In this document: positions 36,096-43,058 of the stretch, piece after piece | How positions within the stretch are numbered: the first letter of the stretch is position 1 | Layout: every line of letters begins with the position of its first letter | Assembly (NCBI RefSeq): GCF_017163705.1 | Contig: NZ_JAFIWB010000006.1 | Location: 62,001-126,000 of the forward strand | DNA length: 64,000 nt | DNA from: Xanthomonas bonasiae | Lineage (GTDB): Bacteria > Pseudomonadota > Gammaproteobacteria > Xanthomonadales > Xanthomonadaceae | Direction: 5' to 3' | The notes under the pieces: model-generated | Told to the model about the DNA's origin: nothing | The model's input: the letters and a program-made list of their open reading frames with translations, nothing else | The model's database searches: none | Position numbers and translations under genes: made by a program

Positions 36096-37552
36096 CAGCG
36101 CGGCTCCAGCGACGGCGGGGTCGAACCGATCAGGCCATCGCGTTCCAGCTGCGCGGCGAGCGCGAACAGGCGGTCCTCGCGTCCCGGCGCGGCGATCAGT
36201 TGCACGCCCAGCGGCAGGCGCCCGGGACGGTACAGCGGCGCGGCCAGCACCGGGCAACGCGCCAGGCCCAGCGGCTGGGTGAAGATGCCGAGGTTGGCGC
36301 GCGCCGACACCGCCACGCCGTCGATCTGGATCGTCTCCTGATCGATGCGCGGCGCCGCGCACGGCGTGGCCGGCGCCAGCAGCACATCGACCTCGTCCCA
36401 CAGACGCTGCATCGCGCCAGCGAACCAGGCGCCGAAGCGCTGGGCATCGGCGATGGCCGCCGCCGGCAGCTGCAGGCCGGCGAGCAGGCGATCGCGCGTG
36501 GCCGGATCGAAACGCGCGCCGTGCGTGGCCAGCGCCTGGCGATGGCGATAGCCGCCTTCGGCCGCGGTCATCACGAACGCCGCGGCGCGCGCGCGTTCGG
36601 CCTGCGGCAGTTCGCGCAACGCATGGCCGCCGAGCGCGGCATGCAGCGCGGCCAGGCCGGCCTCCAGCTCCGGATCGAGGTTGCGCTGGAACCAGCCGCC
36701 CAGCCGCGCCACGCGCAACGCAGCGGTGTCCACCGGCGCCAGGCTGTGCCCGCGCATCGCCGCGTACACCGTGCGCAGGTCGGCGACCGAGGTCGCGAAG
36801 GGGCCGACCACGTCGAAGGCCTCGACGAACGGGAACACGCCGTCCATCTCCAGACTGCCGTGACTCGGGCGCAGCCCGTAGATGCCGCACAGCGCCGCCG
36901 GCACGCGGATCGAGCCGTTGGTGTCCGAGCCCAGCGCGAACGGCACCCAGCGCGCCGCCACCGCCGCGGCCGAGCCACCGGAAGAACCGCCGGCCAGGCG
37001 CTGCAGATCGTGCGGATTGGCAGTGGTGCCGTAGTGCGCGTTGACCGTCGCGAAGCCGTAGGCGAATTCGTCCATGTTGGCGGTGCCGACCAGCACCGCG
37101 CCGGCGTCGGCCAGACGCCGCACCACCGCCGCGTCGTGCGTGGCCGGCGGCACGGCGGCGCGCAACGCGGCGCCAGCCGTGGTCGGCAGACCGGCCACAT
37201 CGAACAGGTCCTTGACCACGAACGGCACCCCGGCCAGCGCACCGCCCTCGCCGCCGCCGGCCAGCGCCGCCTGCACGCGCGCGGCATCGGCCTCGGCACG
37301 CGCCGGCAACGGCCGCGTCACCGCACACAACCGCGGATTCCCGCGTTCGATCTGCGCCAGCGCCTGCTGCGCGTGCCGCTGCGCGGCCGCGCCATCGGCG
37401 CGCGTGGCCGCGACCAGCGTGGCGATGGCGCCGGCGCCATCCGCGGTTGGCGGCAGCGGCGGCGCGGAGAACTCCTGCAGCAGTTGCGCGTAGCCACGCA
37501 ACAGCTCGGTATTGCGCTGGATGCCGGCTTGCCACGTCTGTGGAATCTGCAT
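36095..37552 (-). CDS. hpxY: AtzE/HpxY-type amidase with an AtzG/HpxX-like N-terminal segment
   Basis: An amidase-signature enzyme of 485 residues with the Ser-Ser-Lys triad region: Lys in VPFVVKDLFDVAG and serines in LAGGSSGGSAAAVAA, followed by GSDTNGSIRVPAALCGIYGLRPS. It best fits AtzE/HpxY, which acts on the ureido amide of oxalurate or biuret-like substrates. The first 37 residues (IPQTWQAGIQRNTELLRGYA... to ...PPLPP) look like the small partner AtzG/HpxX (DUF4089), usually a separate gene, so this may be a natural fusion. No separate hpxX gene is seen. It lies between the nucleoside hydrolase and hpxW. Confidence 0.8.
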   Translation of the reverse strand: MQIPQTWQAGIQRNTELLRGYAQLLQEFSAPPLPPTADGAGAIATLVAATRADGAAAQRHAQQALAQIERGNPRLCAVTRPLPARAEADAARVQAALAGGGEGGALAGVPFVVKDLFDVAGLPTTAGAALRAAVPPATHDAAVVRRLADAGAVLVGTANMDEFAYGFATVNAHYGTTANPHDLQRLAGGSSGGSAAAVAARWVPFALGSDTNGSIRVPAALCGIYGLRPSHGSLEMDGVFPFVEAFDVVGPFATSVADLRTVYAAMRGHSLAPVDTAALRVARLGGWFQRNLDPELEAGLAALHAALGGHALRELPQAERARAAAFVMTAAEGGYRHRQALATHGARFDPATRDRLLAGLQLPAAAIADAQRFGAWFAGAMQRLWDEVDVLLAPATPCAAPRIDQETIQIDGVAVSARANLGIFTQPLGLARCPVLAAPLYRPGRLPLGVQLIAAPGREDRLFALAAQLERDGLIGSTPPSLEPR

Positions 37553-37664
37553 GACGGTTGTCTCGATGAGTGGGGGCCGACGCGCGCTGTCGATCCGCAG
37601 AGTCGCCTGCGACGCGCGGTTCGCGCAAGACTCCCCCCTCTGCGAACAGTCGCGTTGGAACGCC

Positions 37665-38771
37665 TCAGCCCGGCAACGGCAGGCCCAGCGCCGGCGGCTG
37701 CGGCGCGGTCAGGCGTTCCACCAGCAGGCGTTCGATCGCGTCCACATCGACCTCGCGCACCACCTGCTGCGCCTGTTCGCCGAGGCCGGGCTGGTAGCCC
37801 GGCGCCCACGACAGGATGTCGCCGTAGCCGGCGCCGAACTCGGTGTTGGTGTCCACGTACAGCGTCTCGGTGACGGTGGCCAGTTCCGGATGCAGCCACA
37901 GCGCGGTGGCCAGCTCGTCCCACAGCGGGAAGCCGGGCTCGCGCCGGCGCAGCGCATGGCCGATCGGCGTGTCGGCGGCGCTCATCCGCGCCAGCAGCTG
38001 CGGGGTCAGCTCGGTGGCGGTGGACGGATCCACCGGCACCATCACCATCTTGCGCCACGGCGAGCGCATCACGATGCTCGCCGCTTCCGGATCCCAGCGG
38101 ATGTTGAATTCGCGCCGCGGCGAATTGACGAACTCGCGCGCGAACTGCCGCGCCGACACGCTGTCGCGCCGCTGCCGCGGGTTGAGGCTGCCGCCCATGT
38201 AGACCAGTTCCTTGGCCAGCGACGCGAATTGCGGATCCAGCCGCTGCGCCAGCGCCAGATTGGTCAGCGGGCCGGTGGCGACGATGCTGACTCCGCCGGG
38301 AAACTCGCGCACCTTGCGGAGCATGAACAGCGCCGCCGGCTCGTCCGCGACGTGCACCACCGACGGATTGCCCAGCGCCAGGTCGGGCACCACGTCGTGC
38401 GCGTGGTAGCGCGGCGAACTCTGCACGGTGTCGTGCTCGATCCATTGCCGGGTCCACGCGCCCTTCCACAGCAGCTTGCCGTACAGCGCCTCCCAGCGCT
38501 CGGTGGCCAGCTCGCTGTTGAGCAGCGGATGCACCGGCCCGGGCAGCACCGGCACCTCGCCGCGCCCGGCGATTTCCAGCAGGCGGCGCGTGTGCGCCAG
38601 CGCTTCGTCGCGCCAGATGTTGCCGCTGACCACCGAGATGCCGAGCACCTCGACCTCGGGCGATTGCAGCAACAGCAGCTGCGCGGGAGTGAAGCCGTCG
38701 ATGTCGTCTTCGAGGATGACGCGGCGGCGTGGCGCGAGGGAAGCAGCGGAAGCGGATGTGGGAGCGGGCAT
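37665..38771 (-). CDS. Nucleoside hydrolase-like protein
   Basis: A 368-residue member of the inosine-uridine nucleoside hydrolase superfamily, which frees nucleobases from ribonucleosides. Family features: VLGISVVSGN, HDVVPDLAL, VSIVATGPLTNLALAQ, LVYMGGS, EFNIRWDPEAASIV and LWDELATALWL. The N-terminal metal motif is altered: EDDIDGFTPAQ stands where most members have DxDxxxDD, so two calcium-binding aspartates appear to be missing. The start is the ATG before PAPTSASAAS. The frame is open to a GTG at 38924 that would add a hydrophobic, cysteine-containing leader, but it lacks a basic N-terminus. The purine-operon context fits nucleoside salvage. Confidence 0.78.
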   Translation of the reverse strand: MPAPTSASAASLAPRRRVILEDDIDGFTPAQLLLLQSPEVEVLGISVVSGNIWRDEALAHTRRLLEIAGRGEVPVLPGPVHPLLNSELATERWEALYGKLLWKGAWTRQWIEHDTVQSSPRYHAHDVVPDLALGNPSVVHVADEPAALFMLRKVREFPGGVSIVATGPLTNLALAQRLDPQFASLAKELVYMGGSLNPRQRRDSVSARQFAREFVNSPRREFNIRWDPEAASIVMRSPWRKMVMVPVDPSTATELTPQLLARMSAADTPIGHALRRREPGFPLWDELATALWLHPELATVTETLYVDTNTEFGAGYGDILSWAPGYQPGLGEQAQQVVREVDVDAIERLLVERLTAPQPPALGLPLPG

Positions 38772-38992
38772 GGAATGCGTATTGGAAGAAGGAGGAAGGC
38801 GACGCGTGTACAGCGGACCAAGTGAACACCATTGCGCCAGCGCTGCACAGCCCGCGCGTTGGCGCATGCCTGCAGCGCACGCCGCCAGCAGACTGATCGC
38901 GGCCGCCGCGGCGAACGATGGCACGCTCCCCGGCTGACCTGCGGCGCGTTACAGTGGCGCTGCACGGAGCCTAGGGGACAGGAGAAGCAGGG

Positions 38993-39499
38993 TTGAGCGA
39001 TCAAGCAAGCGGGCAGCGGCAGGACCGGTACGCGCGTATCCCGCTGCTGGTGCGCACCACATCGCCCGCGCATTTCATTGCCGCCATGCTGATCGGCGCA
39101 TGGCTGCAGCACGCATTGACCCTGCCGCTGCCGCAAGGCCGTGCGCTGGCCTGGATGCAGCTGGCCGGTGGCGTGGTCGCCGTCGCCGGGCTGCTGCTGT
39201 CGCTGCTGTGTCTGGCGCTGTTCGTGCAGCGGCGCACCACCGTGCTGCCCGAACGCAATCCATCCAGCCTGGTGCTGCGCGGCCCGTACCGCTACACGCG
39301 CAACCCGATGTACGTGAGCCTGGTGCTGAGCTACGTCGGCCTGTGCGTGCAGATCGGCTGGCCGTGGGCGCTCCTGCTGCTGCCGTTGCCGTTGCTTGCC
39401 TTGCAACGCGTGGTGATCCCGTTCGAGGAGGCGCGCCTGCGCGCGCACTTCGGCAGCGCCTACGACCGCTATTGCGCGCAGGTGAGGCGCTGGCTGTAG
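38993..39499 (+). CDS. Isoprenylcysteine carboxyl methyltransferase (ICMT) family membrane protein
   Basis: A 168-residue integral membrane methyltransferase. It has three to four hydrophobic segments (HFIAAMLIGAWLQHALTLPL, LAGGVVAVAGLLLSLLCLALF and WPWALLLLPLPLLAL) and the SAM-binding C-terminal signature RGPYRYTRNPMYVSLVLSYVG ... EEARLRAHFGSAYDRYCAQVRRW. The start is a TTG at 38993 with a strong AGGAGAAG site. Bacterial members methylate unknown small molecules or lipids. It is divergent from the nucleoside hydrolase gene. Confidence 0.8.
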   Translation: MSDQASGQRQDRYARIPLLVRTTSPAHFIAAMLIGAWLQHALTLPLPQGRALAWMQLAGGVVAVAGLLLSLLCLALFVQRRTTVLPERNPSSLVLRGPYRYTRNPMYVSLVLSYVGLCVQIGWPWALLLLPLPLLALQRVVIPFEEARLRAHFGSAYDRYCAQVRRWL

Positions 39500-39583
39500 G
39501 CTGCGCCGCATGGGGAATCGGATGCGTCGCGCTGGAGCGCAATTGCGCTCGCCTCGGCAAGTTTCCGACCCCACTACCTTGCT

Positions 39584-39651
39584 TGCAGGAGCGACTTCAG
39601 TCGCGACGGGCCTTGCTGGCGAAGCCCCTCGCGACTGAAGTCGCTCCCACA
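39584..39651. repeat. Single inverted pair of the palindromic repeat family
   Basis: Arms GGAGCGACTTCAGTCGCGAC (39588-39607) and CGCGACTGAAGTCGCTCC (39630-39647) face each other across 22 bases and form one stand-alone unit of the family seen in the two arrays. It lies between two convergent genes, as both arrays do, which fits a bidirectional transcription-end or mRNA-stability role. Confidence 0.8.
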
Positions 39652-39680
39652 ACCTGCAGACCGTCAGCAGAACAATCCCG

Positions 39681-40166
39681 CTAGCCGCGCCACCACCAGA
39701 AGGTCACCGCGGCGGCCACCAGCAGCACCAGCATGCCCCACAGCCACGCGCCGGGGCGATCGCCGCCGGCCACGGTCGGCGGCGTACCTGCGCGCGGCGC
39801 ATTGCGGTCGCGGTAACGCTCGACCAATTCCTTGGCCTCGCGCAGGCGCATGCCCGGATGCTGCTCGCGGGTCAGCTTGATCGCCTGCAGCAGTTGCCCC
39901 TGGCCCAGCGCCAGCAACGCCGCCGGCGGCAACCGATCCGTGTCCGCGCGCAGCGATGCCCCGGTTGGGGTCTGGGCGGCGCCGGCGTGCCGGTCGAGCA
40001 TCTCCGCGACCGCCTGCGCCGCCCCGGCCTGCAGCCACGCGTCCACCTGCAGCTTGGCGCTGCGCAGGTCCATGCCGCTCTGCGCGCGCAACAGCTTGAT
40101 TGCCTTGACGATCTCGCCACGCGCCAGGGCCTCGGCGATGGGGGGTGACGGCTGGTTCCGGTTCAT
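39681..40166 (-). CDS. Membrane-anchored protein with two L7/L12 C-terminal-like motifs
   Basis: A 161-residue protein. Two segments, [22 protein letters not shown] (about residues 17-38) and [29 protein letters not shown] (about 88-116), each resemble the helix-turn of the ribosomal protein L7/L12 C-terminal domain (KxxVIKxVRxxTGLGLKEAKxLVE). A single hydrophobic helix with a run of tryptophans ([19 protein letters not shown]) ends the protein, so the motifs are probably cytoplasmic and C-terminally anchored. It is not a ribosomal gene. The function is unknown; binding of translation GTPases is speculative. Confidence 0.72.
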   Translation of the reverse strand: MNRNQPSPPIAEALARGEIVKAIKLLRAQSGMDLRSAKLQVDAWLQAGAAQAVAEMLDRHAGAAQTPTGASLRADTDRLPPAALLALGQGQLLQAIKLTREQHPGMRLREAKELVERYRDRNAPRAGTPPTVAGGDRPGAWLWGMLVLLVAAAVTFWWWRG

Positions 40167-40292
40167 GTCGCAGGCGCTGAGATGAAGACGCTGCAGTCTT
40201 GCCGTTCGCCAGTTAAGCCGCCGTTGCATCGGCGCGGCGCGAACTCCACGTTCATCACGTTTCCATCATTGGAATCCCATAAAGATCCCGGC

Positions 40293-40850
40293 ATGAAGAT
40301 CGAAATCTGGCAAGGCGACATCACCGAACTGGACGTGGACGCCATCGTCAACGCCGCCAACGAATCCCTGCTCGGCGGCGGCGGCGTGGACGGGGCGATC
40401 CATCGCGCCGCCGGTCCGCAGCTGTTGGACGAATGCCTGCGGCTTCCGGAACTCAAGCCCGGCGTGCGCTGCCCGGTCGGCGAGGTTCGCGCCACCGCCG
40501 GCTACCGGCTCAAGGCACGCCATGTGCTGCACACCGTCGGTCCGGTATGGCGCGACGGCGCGCACGACGAACAGGCGCTGCTGGCCAACTGCTACTGGCG
40601 CTCGCTGCGCCTGGCCGAACAGATGGGCCTGCACTCGGTGGCGTTTCCGGCGATCAGCTGCGGCGTCTACGGGTATCCGCTGCACCAGGCCGCGCGCATC
40701 GCGGTGGCCGAAACCACCGCCTGGCAGCGCGCGCATGCGGTGCCGAAGCGGGTGATCCTGGTCGCCTACAACGAGGCCGCCTACAAGGCCTACCAGCAGG
40801 CGCTGATGCAGGTCTCGTTGCTGCAGGCGGCTCAGACACAGGTGGCCTGA
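40293..40850 (+). CDS. Macro-domain protein (O-acetyl-ADP-ribose deacetylase family)
   Basis: A 185-residue stand-alone macro domain of the YmdB/MacroD type, which hydrolyses O-acetyl-ADP-ribose and removes mono-ADP-ribose from acidic residues. Signature motifs: [61 protein letters not shown] and [17 protein letters not shown], covering the ADP-ribose pocket and catalytic Asn/Asp region. The start is the ATG before [10 protein letters not shown] decayed copy of its 3' third lies about 110 bases downstream. Confidence 0.93.
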   Translation: MKIEIWQGDITELDVDAIVNAANESLLGGGGVDGAIHRAAGPQLLDECLRLPELKPGVRCPVGEVRATAGYRLKARHVLHTVGPVWRDGAHDEQALLANCYWRSLRLAEQMGLHSVAFPAISCGVYGYPLHQAARIAVAETTAWQRAHAVPKRVILVAYNEAAYKAYQQALMQVSLLQAAQTQVA

Positions 40851-40954
40851 GCCGCCCCCACGCTGCGACATCCGCTGGCAGGCATCGCGCTCATCCAACC
40901 TGGCCTGCATCCTGCCGTGTTTCCGCGATCGGTCCTGGCGTAGCCTGCCAAATA

Positions 40955-41090
40955 CCTACCCAGGCCATGCGTATCGCGGTTGCCGAAAGACTCGGCACCC
41001 TACAGCAGGCATGCGGTACCGAAGCGGCGAGCCTACGATCACGCCGCCGCCAAGGTGTGGCATGCACACCGGCAGTTGGCTTACGCCAGC
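40955..41090 (+). pseudogene. Decayed partial duplicate of the macro-domain gene 3' end
   Basis: The DNA here parallels the end of the macro-domain gene. QAMRIAVAE matches [10 protein letters not shown]. After a frame change, HAVPKR then AYDHAAAKVWHAHRQL matches [24 protein letters not shown] with a four-residue deletion. No upstream part of the gene is present and the frame is broken, so this is a non-functional remnant of a tandem duplication, possibly from unequal recombination. The match is seen by eye at both DNA and protein level. Confidence 0.65.
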
Positions 41091-41232
41091 GACGGCCTGC
41101 AAGCTCCCCGCGCACAGCGTTGTGGCGCCATCCCCCGCTGCTCGCGCGGACATCGCCACTACCTCGCCATGCTTCGCACACTGCTGCGCAGGCGACGGCC
41201 TGAAACGTCCGCTGTAGGGATTTTCCCCTCAC

Positions 41233-41251
41233 GCTGTCAGGGTGTGACAGC
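41233..41251. promoter_or_regulatory. Inverted repeat upstream of the tpsB gene
   Basis: GCTGTCA-GGGTG-TGACAGC is a perfect 7-bp inverted repeat about 90 bases before the tpsB start, in an otherwise empty stretch (41091-41338). It could be an operator for a dimeric regulator or a small hairpin. The region between it and the gene is AT-richer (ACACTATTTTTACTTCACA), as expected of a promoter. Confidence 0.4.
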
Positions 41252-41338
41252 CTGCACGGGCGCGCGCTCAGATTTGCTCAGATTGGCGCGCAGTGGCGGC
41301 GATACATTGCGCCAACTTCACACTATTTTTACTTCACA

Positions 41339-43045
41339 ATGACCAAGACCTCTTGCCGTCAGCCGCGTCCGAATGCGCTGGCGAAAGCCCTGTTCGTCCT
41401 GCCGTGGGCGACCAGCCTTGCCTTGGTCATGGCCTGCCCTGCCGCCTTCGCCCAGGATGCGAGCGCCGTCCCAACCAGTACGCCTGCCGCGGCGGCGGCG
41501 CCCATCGCCGTGCAGGCCATCCGCGTGACCGGCGTCGGCGAACATCCGCGCCAGGACATCACCCCGCAGCGCCTGCAGGCGCTGGCCGATGCGCGCCTGC
41601 GCGAACTCGGCGGCCAGGCGCTGCCGGCCCAGCTCAGCTTCGCCCAGCTGCAGCAGATCGCCGATGCCCTGACCCAGGCCTATCGCCAGGCCGGCTTCCT
41701 GGTCGCCCGCGCCTACCTGCCGGTGCAGACCATCGGCGCCGATCGCAGCGTCGAGATCCGCGTCGCCGAAGGCCGCGTCGGCAAGATCACCGTCGAGGGC
41801 ACGCGCCGCTACGACGACCGCCTCATCGCCAGCCCCGCGCTGGCCCTGCAGGGCCAGATCCTGCGCCAGCAGGACCTGCAGTCGGCGCTGCTCTACGCAC
41901 GCGACCTGCCCGGCGTGTCCGTCACCTCGGTGCTCAAGCCCGGCGCACAGCTGGGCGAGACCGACGTGGTGATCCAGGCCAGCGAGGACCGCCCGCTGCA
42001 GGTCAGCGTCGGCGCCAGCAACTACGGCACCGAGAGCATCGGCCGCTACCGTGCCCAGCTCGGCGTGGACTGGAACAATCCGCTCGGCCTGGGCGACCAC
42101 CTCTCCGCCAGCTACGCCTATGCGCTGGATCCGGCCAACAACTGGCAAGGCAGTTTCGCCTACCAGGTGCCGATCGCCGACGTCGACGGCCTGAGCGTCA
42201 ATGCCGCCTACACCCGCAGCCTGATCAACCTGGACACCGGCGCCTTCGCCGCGCTGGGCATCCAGGGCCCGACCCAGCAGAAATCGCTGGGCCTGGACTG
42301 GAAGTTCCGCAACACCGACGCCTGGCGCATGCAGGCCTGGCTGCACCTGATCCAGGAAAGCTCGCGCATCCAGGGCCTGGGCGTGCTGCTGTCCAAGCAG
42401 AAGTTCGACGTGGTCGAACTCGGCGCCGCCTTGCGCCATGACGATCGCCAGCGGCATGCGATCGACGCCCTGCAGCTCAGCGTGCGCAGCGCGCTGGACG
42501 ACGACTCGCAACGCACCGACTACCTGTACGCGCAGCACGACCGCCACTTCCTGGTCGCGCGCCTGGCCTACACCCGCCTGCAGGGCCTGACCGCCACCCA
42601 GCGCCTGCAGCTGCGCCTCAACGGCCAATACAGCGACGATGCGCTCACGCCGCTGGAGCAGTTCTCGCTTGGCGGCCCGACCAGCGTGCGCGCCTTCGCG
42701 CTCGGCGGCGCGCTGGGCGACCGCGGCTTCGACTCCAGCCTGGAATACCAGATCGACGCGCCGGGCTTCGCCGGCGCCGCCTCGCCGTTCGGCGGCCGCC
42801 CCTGGGACGAACTGCTGACCGCCAGCGTGTTCTACGACTACGGCCGGGTCTATCCCAACGGGGCCAACCGTGCCGTCTACGACGCCGTCACCACCTTCCA
42901 GGGACCCGGCGTCGGCCTGAACTTCCGCCTTCCCCACTGGCAGGGCCTGTCGTTCGACCTGGCCGCGGCCAAGCCGACCGGCGGCACCGAGCCGGCCGAC
43001 GGCAAGAACGTACGTTACTGGGCCCGCTTCGGCCTCACTTTCTGA
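41339..43045 (+). CDS. Two-partner secretion outer-membrane transporter (TpsB, ShlB/FhaC family)
   Basis: A 568-residue outer-membrane protein that exports its partner adhesin. It has a signal peptide ending near AFAQD (residue 39), POTRA-type domains (AIRVTGVGEHP and SVEIRVAEGRVGKITVEGTRRY) and a 16-strand barrel with the ShlB signature SLGGPTSVRAFALGGALGDRG, ending in the aromatic FGLTF. The adhesin gene follows after 13 bases, the standard TPS arrangement. An inverted repeat about 90 bases upstream may control it. Confidence 0.93.
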   Translation: MTKTSCRQPRPNALAKALFVLPWATSLALVMACPAAFAQDASAVPTSTPAAAAAPIAVQAIRVTGVGEHPRQDITPQRLQALADARLRELGGQALPAQLSFAQLQQIADALTQAYRQAGFLVARAYLPVQTIGADRSVEIRVAEGRVGKITVEGTRRYDDRLIASPALALQGQILRQQDLQSALLYARDLPGVSVTSVLKPGAQLGETDVVIQASEDRPLQVSVGASNYGTESIGRYRAQLGVDWNNPLGLGDHLSASYAYALDPANNWQGSFAYQVPIADVDGLSVNAAYTRSLINLDTGAFAALGIQGPTQQKSLGLDWKFRNTDAWRMQAWLHLIQESSRIQGLGVLLSKQKFDVVELGAALRHDDRQRHAIDALQLSVRSALDDDSQRTDYLYAQHDRHFLVARLAYTRLQGLTATQRLQLRLNGQYSDDALTPLEQFSLGGPTSVRAFALGGALGDRGFDSSLEYQIDAPGFAGAASPFGGRPWDELLTASVFYDYGRVYPNGANRAVYDAVTTFQGPGVGLNFRLPHWQGLSFDLAAAKPTGGTEPADGKNVRYWARFGLTF

Positions 43046-43058
43046 TCTGGGGAACGCC

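Noticed and set aside
38772-38924. Upstream extension of the nucleoside hydrolase giving a lipoprotein-like leader
   Set aside because: The leader (ISLLAAC) lacks a basic N-terminus, its GTG has poor spacing from the purine run, and the sequence between it and the conserved domain looks non-coding.
40851-41338. Short frames between the macro-domain and tpsB genes as real genes
   Set aside because: The similarity to the macro-domain protein end is broken by a frame change, so I treat part of it as a pseudogene remnant; the rest has no coding signal.
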